DNA of 53,949 nt, from positions 1-53,949 of the forward strand of contig JACZKP010000006.1 of the NCBI GenBank assembly GCA_014860005.1. The letters run 5' to 3'. This DNA comes from Verrucomicrobiota bacterium. GTDB taxonomy: Bacteria; Verrucomicrobiota; Verrucomicrobiae; Limisphaerales; UBA11358. Positions 1 through 7,142 of the stretch are shown one piece after another. How positions within the stretch are numbered: the stretch's first letter is position 1; every line of letters starts with the position of its first letter. Position numbers and translations under genes: made by a program. The notes below the pieces were generated by a model. It saw only the letters and a program-made list of their open reading frames with translations, did no database searches and was not told where the DNA came from.

Positions 1-2
1 CA

Positions 3-1034
3 AAAAGCCAACCGGAGCGGCCGGGAATGCCAGCAGCGGCCCGGCGAGCGGGCCGCAGACCCTCGGTATTAGCAGCGACCGGGGACCGCAATAGTTTCCA
101 CTCCTTCAATCGGTTTTCTAAGTCCGACAAATTCCTAGCGGACGCATTGCCCGCCGGGCCTTATGTTTTCCTGTCCGCACAGGAACGGGACGGGTTCAAC
201 CAAGGGGGTGATGGCGTGGATTGGCATCCGACGCTCAACGAAGTCGTCGCCACAGTGGCTTCCGATGTCCCTGCCATCGGCACGGCGGGGCGGACCAGCC
301 TGGGGGGCACGGTGCTGGCCGTGTTTTCCACCACCAGCATTTCGCCCTTCCTTCGCAAGCTCACCAATCCGGTGGGCGAGGCCAACGCCTTCTTTGATCT
401 ATCCACGTTGATTTACTCCATCGCCACCCCCCACGATTACGCGCCGGCTATTTCCCCCAATGGTACGCGCGTGACCTACGTCCGGCACACTCTGCGCCAG
501 GACACGCGGTACGATGGCGTGGCAATCGCGCCGATGCCGGCCATTTGCTCCATTCGCGTGATCAATTACGACGGCACGGGCGACCGGGAGGTGCTGCGGA
601 TGGCCGAAGGATTGTGGGTCACGAAGATTGCCTGGTCGCCCGAGGGGTCCCAGATTGCTTTCGATCTGTCCCCGCAACAGGTGTTGAACGGTTGGAACTC
701 ACTCTCAGGCGACGCAACGCAATCCGCGATCTATGTGGTGAATGAGAATGGAACAAATCCGCACTTGCTCGCCGCCGCCCCAGCAGCCTATCCGACGTGG
801 GCTGCAAGTCAGTCCGCCGCGCGTCCGGGGCTCCAGATCAGGCGTGATGGGAATGGGCTGGAGTTGCGTATTGACCAACTGACACCCGGTCGCGGGTTTG
901 TGGTCGAACGTTCCATCGCCCTTCCAACATGGACGCCGCTGGCGACGCTCGTGGCCACGAACAGCACGCAGTTGTTAACCATCACACCGAACGCAGGCGA
1001 GCGATTCGCGGTGTACCGAATTCGTGTTCCGTAG
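3..1034 (+). CDS. TolB-like beta-propeller protein, 5'-truncated by window edge
   Basis: The reading frame is open to the first bases of the window, so the gene almost certainly starts upstream; the first ATG inside is at 27. The visible part holds several propeller-type strands of the TolB/WD40-like PD40 kind, for example the stretches around 'AISPNGTRVTYV' and 'IAWSPEGSQIAFDL', where an SP(N/E)G turn is followed by a hydrophobic strand. The last 70 residues ('LQIRRDGNGLELRI' to 'FAVYRIRVP') look like the small C-terminal beta domain that ends many large secreted verrucomicrobial proteins ('VERS...WTPL...YR'). An exported or cell-surface binding role is inferred; no catalytic residues can be named. 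The next gene begins about 90 bp later on the same strand. Confidence 0.7.
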   Translation, partial: KSQPERPGMPAAARRAGRRPSVLAATGDRNSFHSFNRFSKSDKFLADALPAGPYVFLSAQERDGFNQGGDGVDWHPTLNEVVATVASDVPAIGTAGRTSLGGTVLAVFSTTSISPFLRKLTNPVGEANAFFDLSTLIYSIATPHDYAPAISPNGTRVTYVRHTLRQDTRYDGVAIAPMPAICSIRVINYDGTGDREVLRMAEGLWVTKIAWSPEGSQIAFDLSPQQVLNGWNSLSGDATQSAIYVVNENGTNPHLLAAAPAAYPTWAASQSAARPGLQIRRDGNGLELRIDQLTPGRGFVVERSIALPTWTPLATLVATNSTQLLTITPNAGERFAVYRIRVP

Positions 1035-1125
1035 GCGTTGAACCTGCGCGTGGTACCTCCTCAATTACGTGTGTCGATGCTCACCGACTTCCACCTCGCT
1101 TATCCACCACCAACCTGATCTTCTT

Positions 1126-2166
1126 ATGAAACCCATGACCTTGTCGGCCTTGGCACTCGTGAGTGCGCTGTTTCAGTGGGTCGCCGGCTGCGGCGAAAGC
1201 CCAGCGGGCATCGCCACACCCCTTGAATCTCCGAATCACCTCCCGGAAAAGTCCCAACTTTCGCTTCGGGAGGTCGCTGGGGTTCAAAGCACGAACCTTG
1301 CGCCGGCGAAGGTTCCTCCGAATATGTTCCCCGTAAAACCGGTGACCTCCCGTACAAACCCGCCCGCCGCCGCGGAACTTTGCGTCGGACAGGGACGCTT
1401 TTTTTCCTATGCCCTGCCCCAAGGTTGGCGGGTGGGTGAAGATGGCCAGTTTGCCCTGACCCTCGTCGCGCCCGACCAAAAAGCCCTCACCGTAATGGCC
1501 GGTAATGCGGGTTACCCAGCAAACTATGCCCCCGTGCGCTTTGTTTATGAGAAGCTCATGGCCCTCGGTCCACAGAATCTTCAGATCAGCCAGCCACGCC
1601 AAACCACGCCGGTCGCGGGATTCAGTCAGGCGTACCAGTTTGAAGTCACCTATCAGATCCAAGGCGTACCCTGTCGCGGGCTGGTGAAGTGCCATGTGGC
1701 CACCTCCTACGACACAAGCGTCTTGGCCATGACGGCCGCGCTCGCGGACGCATCGCAATGGGCCGGGTATGCTGCCTGGCTACCGTTGGTGGCGGACCAA
1801 ATTGCGGCGACGGACGGGGCGGCCTTCGGTATGCGGGGCATTATGCAGCAAAACCTGCAGAACTCCGCAGCCTACGCCGAGGCCGCCCGGCAGGATCGGG
1901 ATTGGTCGCAGCGCAACTGGCAACAGGTGACTGACGAGCGCAACGCCGCCCTGGATCGTCGCAACTTCGAGTTCCGGGAGAATCTTGGCGCCGTGCAAAA
2001 CTACCTCAATCCTCACGACAACCGGCCCCCGCTTGAGTTACCCGCCAAGTATCAATACTACTGGGTGAACCGGCAGGGAAACATTCTCGGCACGGACGAT
2101 TCCAGCGCCGACCCCAATGTGGGCTCCACCGGCGACTGGGCGCGGATGCCGCGATACCGGCCGTGA
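1126..2166 (+). CDS. Predicted lipoprotein of unknown function
   Basis: The start at 1126 gives a clean lipoprotein signal: a short basic start, a hydrophobic core and the lipobox V-A-G-C with the lipidated Cys at residue 22. An in-frame ATG at 1069 would put 19 unrelated residues before it. A proline- and serine-rich linker (about residues 25-85) precedes a folded region of roughly 140 residues beginning near 'GQGRFFSYALPQGW', reminiscent of PsbP/DUF1795-like domains that follow 'F.Y.LP.GW' openings, but I cannot assign it firmly. The C-terminal third is rich in Gln, Asn and Arg and probably helical ('AARQDRDWSQRNWQQ'), ending in a Pro/Tyr-rich tail with 'YYWVNRQGNILGTD'. Function unknown; likely anchored in the envelope. 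Confidence 0.75.
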   Translation: MKPMTLSALALVSALFQWVAGCGESPAGIATPLESPNHLPEKSQLSLREVAGVQSTNLAPAKVPPNMFPVKPVTSRTNPPAAAELCVGQGRFFSYALPQGWRVGEDGQFALTLVAPDQKALTVMAGNAGYPANYAPVRFVYEKLMALGPQNLQISQPRQTTPVAGFSQAYQFEVTYQIQGVPCRGLVKCHVATSYDTSVLAMTAALADASQWAGYAAWLPLVADQIAATDGAAFGMRGIMQQNLQNSAAYAEAARQDRDWSQRNWQQVTDERNAALDRRNFEFRENLGAVQNYLNPHDNRPPLELPAKYQYYWVNRQGNILGTDDSSADPNVGSTGDWARMPRYRP

Positions 2167-2811
2167 TTCGGAGAACTGCCCGCCGGCTGGCGTGGTCAAG
2201 GCGTTCATTGCTGCGATGAACAGTGGTTCGGCCGTCGTGCAACTGTCGGGTTGTCTGCTTGCGCACTCGATGTGATGATCGCGCGGGCGAGGCTCGGCGA
2301 CATGAAACCGAGCAGTTCGTGCGACTTGAGCATTGCGTTGAATCCTTTTGCGAAATTAACCCAACCCGTGTGCCATCATCGGTCTTACGCGACCGTTGTG
2401 GGTGCAATCTTGTGGCGTTTGGCCGGCTTTGCGCAAGTCTCTTATTACCGCAATTCGCGCGCCCTCTGCTCGCGTCAAGCCATGAAGAGTTACTCAGGTG
2501 GCGAATCGAAAGTTGAAAAACTGTGGCATGCAAAGGGCAACATCTGGTCCATATACAAAGACGGGCAGATTCTGCTGAAGGAGTTGCTACCCCAGCGGTT
2601 TCAGGTAACCGAACCGGTAAACCGCCCGACGCGACTCCAGCGAGATGGCGATTAGCTGAGGTTTGTTGGAGGAGTTCTTGCTATCGGTGAAAGGAATTGC
2701 AGCACCACTGCGGATCGGTCAGGCAGTTTGGATGAACAATCGGTTGTATCAGCGAGTCAGAGGAAGGATAGTCAACGGGGATGAGTAAACAATGCGAAGA
2801 ACTGGCAGTAT
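2167..2811. other. Intergenic stretch without a supported gene
   Basis: Open frames exist on both strands (for example 2251-2655 on + and 2006-2533 on -), but their translations have irregular composition, no recognisable domain and mutual overlap. I see no tRNA-like cloverleaf and no clear terminator. The promoter of the PEP-CTERM gene should lie in the last 100 bp, but no convincing -35/-10 pair stands out. Confidence 0.5.
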
Positions 2812-3663
2812 ATGACGCCGTTATGGGTTGAGCGAATCGTGGGCGGTGCGCCATCTTCCGCATTTGGCCGCCTGGCCCTGGCTTTGACCATTGCGGCCTT
2901 GGCCTGCGTTGGCGGTCAGGCAGGCGAGATCACCTCGACCGACATTGTGGCAATACCGCAAAGCGTCACGGCATCAGGCAGTGGCACACTGGATTTGCGG
3001 ATGTTCACCTTTTCCGGTTCTGAGATTGCGAACAGTTCTGGAGCGTTCAATGGTGACAATGGCAACAACTCCCTGCCCCAGGGCGGCGGGGCGGATGTGG
3101 ACTGGTTCGTTGAGTCTTACGTCACCACGGCGGGCGAGGTCAAAGCCTTCTACAATCTGAATTTTCCCGCGCCCGGCTCAATTTTCGAGATCGTATTGTT
3201 CCTTGACCTGAACGAAACCGGCGCCGCGACATTGGTCAATTCGCTGGACCGGCTCGATATCGTCCTCAATCCCATCAGTATTCAGGGCAATCCCAATCCC
3301 TTCGGCGACGTTTCGAGCGCCCAGCAGGCTGCGATCAACCAGCTTTACACGGGCGGAACCACGATTGCCTCGTTGAACCCACAACCCGCCGCCAACCTGC
3401 CGCTCAACAGCCAGGGCGCGGGCTTTGCCGACTATGCCATCTTCACCGGAGTCAATCCCTTCACGCTGGAAGATTCCGATGTGCTGCTTTTCAACCTCAG
3501 CATGAGCAGCCTGAACAACGGCGCCGAGGAATTGTTCCTCAGCGGAAAGTATGCGCCGAAGGACATCGTCGTGCCGGAACCAGGATCGCTCATGTTACTC
3601 CTGATGGGTGGCGTCGGGCTGGTGCTGTGGTACCAACGGCGACTGACTTGCACGAGGAACTGA
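2812..3663 (+). CDS. PEP-CTERM sorting-domain secreted protein
   Basis: The C-terminus carries a full PEP-CTERM signal: 'VVPEPGS', then a hydrophobic segment of about 20 residues ('LMLLLMGGVGLVLW'), then a basic tail ('YQRRLTCTRN'). In known systems this is recognised by an exosortase/EpsH-type membrane enzyme for export and surface or EPS attachment. The N-terminus has a signal peptide ('FGRLALALTIAALACVGGQAG'). The ATG at 2812 leaves a long N-region; a GTG at 2839 would shorten it and is a reasonable alternative. The roughly 220-residue middle is low in Lys and Cys and rich in Asn, Gly and Ser, typical of beta-rich matrix proteins. No exosortase is encoded in the window, so the partner must lie elsewhere. 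Exact function unknown. Confidence 0.85.
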   Translation: MTPLWVERIVGGAPSSAFGRLALALTIAALACVGGQAGEITSTDIVAIPQSVTASGSGTLDLRMFTFSGSEIANSSGAFNGDNGNNSLPQGGGADVDWFVESYVTTAGEVKAFYNLNFPAPGSIFEIVLFLDLNETGAATLVNSLDRLDIVLNPISIQGNPNPFGDVSSAQQAAINQLYTGGTTIASLNPQPAANLPLNSQGAGFADYAIFTGVNPFTLEDSDVLLFNLSMSSLNNGAEELFLSGKYAPKDIVVPEPGSLMLLLMGGVGLVLWYQRRLTCTRN

Positions 3664-3819
3664 GTAACGCTTGGGTTTGTTCCGGCTGGCGCTGACGTTG
3701 TCGGCCGTTATCCGGGCCAGCCGCAGCATGGCATTCTTTTTCGGCGAGGATGTCGGGTCACATCTGGCATTTGGTCCAGCGGACGCGGCCGATTTTTCGG
3801 CAGAAAATCCGTCGGGCCT

Positions 3820-4641
3820 TCAAGCAATCGTGATCACCGTGACGGCATGACGTTTGGCCAAGGCGGCACAAGCCGCTTGTTCGAGGAGCAGCGATTTGCC
3901 GGATTCAATCGCCAGCACGGCAATGCGCGCGGCAGCACAGGTTTCCAGCGTTTGTGGGCCCAAGCACGGAATGTCGAAGCGCATGTCGTGCTGGGTCTTG
4001 GCCACTTTGACGGCGACCGCGCCGCCGTCCTTGCCGGCGAGCTCGCCACCGCGCGCGAGACATCGATCCGTGCCCTCGAATCCTTCCACCGCCAGCACTG
4101 TGCCTTCCTTGACCACTACCGTCTGGCCGATTTCGAGCCGGGAAATTTCCTTGGCGATGCCAAATCCGAAGTCCACGTCTGCGCGTTGTTCCGCCGAGAG
4201 TTTTGGTCCCAGCAAAAATCCCGCGCCCGGCATGAGCGGTTCGAGCCAAGGCGTGGCTTCGATCAGTTCCACGCCGTCCTTCTTGAGTTCTTCGGCGATG
4301 GCGCCAAAGATCGTGTGCGCGTTCCTTTCCTTGAGGCGAAACAGGACGCCCATGGCGCGCGGATCCGGGCGCACGTCGTACAGGTTCCTCGGGGCAATCT
4401 GGCCAGCCATGACACACTGAGTCACGCCGCGTTCTGTGAACGCCCCGATCATTTTTGAAAGCTGGCCGACTTTCAGCCATACGATGTCGTCCACGAGCGC
4501 GGCCAACGAGGGATCGGTTTCACCCTCGAAAGCCACGGCGACGAGGCGGCGGACGCCTTGTTGGCGGGCCTGGCGGGCAAACTCCAGCGGCAACGCACGG
4601 TTGCCGGCGATGAGGCCAAGGGATTCAAGCGCGGTATTCAT
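3820..4641 (-). CDS. lpxI: LpxI-type UDP-2,3-diacylglucosamine pyrophosphatase
   Basis: The 273-residue product matches the LpxI (DUF1009) family in length and layout. It opens with the family signature 'LGLIAGNRALPLEFARQARQQG', followed by a variable N-domain; the C-domain contains 'VDFGFGIAKEISRLEIGQTVVVKEGTVLAVEGFEGTD', 'VKVAKTQHDMRFDIPCLGPQT' and a final stretch ending 'VTVITIA'. LpxI hydrolyses UDP-2,3-diacylglucosamine to lipid X and UMP in lipid A synthesis and replaces LpxH in many non-enterobacteria. Its presence supports an LPS-containing outer membrane. The ATG at 4641 places the signature at the very N-terminus; the frame runs open upstream to 4863, but that part looks like random translation. 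It stands alone, divergent from the downstream kinase operon. Confidence 0.9.
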   Translation of the reverse strand: MNTALESLGLIAGNRALPLEFARQARQQGVRRLVAVAFEGETDPSLAALVDDIVWLKVGQLSKMIGAFTERGVTQCVMAGQIAPRNLYDVRPDPRAMGVLFRLKERNAHTIFGAIAEELKKDGVELIEATPWLEPLMPGAGFLLGPKLSAEQRADVDFGFGIAKEISRLEIGQTVVVKEGTVLAVEGFEGTDRCLARGGELAGKDGGAVAVKVAKTQHDMRFDIPCLGPQTLETCAAARIAVLAIESGKSLLLEQAACAALAKRHAVTVITIA

Positions 4642-4974
4642 GCAGCGATATTGCGGGTCGCAGGCTAACAGGAAGCACGCGGCGGAAGCCAGCCCGCGTT
4701 GAACCGCACGGCCGTGGATGTTCCGCTGTCCATTTCCAGAGCAAGTCTGGACTGAAACGGGACAACCCCGGAGTTCAAGCCGGATCCCCGGCAACGCTCC
4801 ATGTTGGCAAAGACCGCCAACAACAAGCTCGTTTTGGTGTCGGCAACAATTTCTCCATTGCACGCGAACTGGTCTGCATGGTGCTTGTCGTTCAAGCGGA
4901 TATTACCGACGGAAGCAAGGCGCAGAGGGCGCGATTTGGCACTGGCAGAACTGCTGGTGGACAAATCAATTACG
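4642..4974. other. Divergent intergenic region between lpxI and the kinase operon
   Basis: This 333-bp stretch should hold promoters for both directions. No hexamer pair with good spacing stands out on either side. No repeat or RNA gene is visible. Frames cross it on both strands as upstream extensions of the two genes, but without domain support. Confidence 0.4.
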
Positions 4975-6684
4975 ATGACACAAACCGAACAATTGGTGGC
5001 ACCACTGGGCACCACGACCCGGATCAAGAACGCGTCGCCGACAATGGGCGAGACGGGAACGCGCGTGCCTTGGACGAGCTACCTGCTCCTTGGCGCGATT
5101 CTGGTGCTGGCTCTCTACGGGGGGATCTGGTGGTACACTCACGGTAGGACGACCGAGTTGCAGCTTTCGGCGGTGAATGCGGTCCTGGTTAGCGGCGCCA
5201 CAATTCTCCTGGCGATCCTCGGTACGCATTGGCTGACACAGCGGAGCTGGACGCGCCACCTCGCGGCTCGCGCAGCGGAACGGGAAGGAATCGAAAGCCG
5301 CTGGCGGAATCAACTGACCGAACATACCTGCCGCGAGCAACAATTGTGGTCCGAACAAAACCGGCTGACCGAGAAAGTGACGGTGTTATTGCGAGACAAC
5401 GCGGGTTTGACGGAAGAGCTTGATCGCCGTCGGCAGGCGGAACGGAAATTCTCAATGCTGCGCCAGGACCTGGTGCGATCCAACGATGTATTGGAATTGC
5501 ACGTGCAAGCGCGCACTCAGGAATTGCAGAAGTTTCAGCGGCGATACGAATTGATCCTTGAGTCGGCCGGGGAAGGCATTTGCGGTTTGGGGGTCGAGGG
5601 GCGGATCAGCTTCGCGAATCCGGCGGCCGCCCGCATCATGGGCGAGGCCGTCGAAAGAATGATTGGCCGGCCGATCACCGATCTGATCCCCGGCATCCAT
5701 GGCAGCCAAGTCGTGGACGCAGCGAGTGCTGGCGCCCCTTCGGAAATTTGCGTCAACCGGATGGATGGCAGCAATATCGTGCTGGAGTATTTTCGGTCGC
5801 CCATTTGCGAGGGCAGCCGCACCGTCGGCGATGTGTTGCTGTTCAAAGACATCACGGAACGCAAGCAGACCGAAACGGCACTCGCGCACAAGGCGGCGGA
5901 ACTGGCCCGCTCCAATGCCGAACTGGAGCAGTTTGCCTTCGTCGCGTCGCATGATTTGCAGGAGCCATTGCGGAAAATTCAGGCATTTGGGGATCGGCTC
6001 AAGGTCAAGTGCGAGAGCCTGAGCCTCGGCGAAGGGAAGGAATACCTGGAGCGGATGCAGAACGCCGCCGCCCGCATGCGGACGCTCATTGACGATCTGT
6101 TAACCTTCTCCCGCGTAATCAGCCGCACCGAGCCCTTCACCCCGGTGGATTTGAATCGCGTGGTGCGCGAAGTCCTCAACGACCTGGAAGTCCGCATCGA
6201 GAAAAACGGGGTGAAGCTGGAAGTCGGAGAATTACCGACCATAGACGCCGACCCCATGCAAATGCGTCAGTTGCTTCAGAATCTTATCGGCAATGCGTTA
6301 AAGTTTCACGAGCCAGGCGCAAAGCCGGTGGTGCATATCGCCGGCAAAATCCTCCCCGCAGCGGCCGAGAGCACCGAAACTGCCATGCTCCGCCGCCGCG
6401 GTCCCAAGGGCGAGGCACCGAGAGTTCAGCAGTTCTGCGAAGTAACAGTTCAAGATAATGGCATCGGCTTTGACGAGAAGTACCTGGACCGCATCTTTGC
6501 CGTGTTCCAGCGCCTCCACGGGCGGCAGGAGTACGAGGGGACAGGCATCGGCCTGGCCGTTTGCCGCCGGATTGTGGACCGGCACGGCGGCACGTTGACC
6601 GCAAAGAGCAAACCCGGCCAGGGCGCCATGTTCATCGTCACGCTGCCAATGCAACCGCCCCGTCCGACGGCAAAAACGGAATGA
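4975..6684 (+). CDS. Membrane PAS-domain sensor histidine kinase
   Basis: The 569-residue protein has two transmembrane segments (about 35-54 and 65-84), a long coiled-coil linker rich in Glu, Arg and Gln (95-190), one PAS domain (190-300, ending in the PAC-type 'LLFKDITERK') and a HisKA/HATPase core. The H-box is 'FAFVASHDLQEPLRKI' with phospho-acceptor His326; the SHDLQEPLR form is typical of the phytochrome-like kinase subfamily. The N box 'LLQNLIGNALKF', G1 'DNGIGFD', F box 'IFAVFQRLHG' and G2 'GTGIGLAVCRRIV' are all intact. The start at 4975 was chosen because it begins just before the membrane segments; 58 further codons upstream are open but unlike a protein N-terminus. Its stop overlaps the next start (ATGA at 6681-6684), so the receiver that follows is its probable partner. 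Confidence 0.9.
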   Translation: MTQTEQLVAPLGTTTRIKNASPTMGETGTRVPWTSYLLLGAILVLALYGGIWWYTHGRTTELQLSAVNAVLVSGATILLAILGTHWLTQRSWTRHLAARAAEREGIESRWRNQLTEHTCREQQLWSEQNRLTEKVTVLLRDNAGLTEELDRRRQAERKFSMLRQDLVRSNDVLELHVQARTQELQKFQRRYELILESAGEGICGLGVEGRISFANPAAARIMGEAVERMIGRPITDLIPGIHGSQVVDAASAGAPSEICVNRMDGSNIVLEYFRSPICEGSRTVGDVLLFKDITERKQTETALAHKAAELARSNAELEQFAFVASHDLQEPLRKIQAFGDRLKVKCESLSLGEGKEYLERMQNAAARMRTLIDDLLTFSRVISRTEPFTPVDLNRVVREVLNDLEVRIEKNGVKLEVGELPTIDADPMQMRQLLQNLIGNALKFHEPGAKPVVHIAGKILPAAAESTETAMLRRRGPKGEAPRVQQFCEVTVQDNGIGFDEKYLDRIFAVFQRLHGRQEYEGTGIGLAVCRRIVDRHGGTLTAKSKPGQGAMFIVTLPMQPPRPTAKTE

Positions 6685-7142
6685 ACGTGAATTCGCTACC
6701 TTTTATTCTGATGGCGGACGACGACGCGGACGACCAGTTGCTCGTGAAAGATGCGCTGGCTGAATGCCAACTGGCCGACCGGCTGCGGTTTGTCGAGGAC
6801 GGCGAGGAATTGATGAATTACCTGCTGCGGCAAGCCAAGTACGCCGAACCAGACTCCGCGCCCCGACCGGGTTTGATTCTGCTGGACCTGAACATGCCGC
6901 GCAAAGACGGACGAGAGGCGCTCCGCGAAATTCGTGCGCACCCGGAGTTGCGGCGGATTCCGGTAGTGGCGTTCACCACGTCCAAAGCAGATACGGATGT
7001 GGGCGCGATTTATGATCTGGGGGCGAACTCCTTTATCTCCAAGCCGGTGGCGTTTGATGCGCTCGTCCGAGTGATGCAGGCGCTGACGGGTTATTGGTTT
7101 TACATCGTACAACTTCCGGGCGCGCGGGGGACAAGGCCATGA
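6681..7142 (+). CDS. Single-domain response regulator, Rcp1-type
   Basis: The 153-residue protein is a bare receiver domain without an output domain. The acidic pocket is in 'MADDDADD' (Asp13/14), the phospho-acceptor is Asp69 in 'LILLDLNMPRKDG', the conserved Thr is at 99/100 in 'VVAFTTSKAD' and the switch Lys is 121 in 'FISKPV'. 'LLDLNMPRKDGREAL' plus a long beta3-alpha3 loop is typical of the Rcp1 group that works with phytochrome-like kinases, matching the SHDLQEPLR kinase just upstream. It overlaps both neighbours by 4 bp (ATGA at each end), so the three proteins are probably made by coupled translation. It likely relays phosphate between the two kinases rather than binding DNA. Confidence 0.93.
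   Translation: MNVNSLPFILMADDDADDQLLVKDALAECQLADRLRFVEDGEELMNYLLRQAKYAEPDSAPRPGLILLDLNMPRKDGREALREIRAHPELRRIPVVAFTTSKADTDVGAIYDLGANSFISKPVAFDALVRVMQALTGYWFYIVQLPGARGTRP

Noticed and set aside
2251..2655. 134-codon plus-strand frame before the PEP-CTERM gene
   Set aside because: No domain, no signal, irregular composition and overlap with equally long frames on the other strand.
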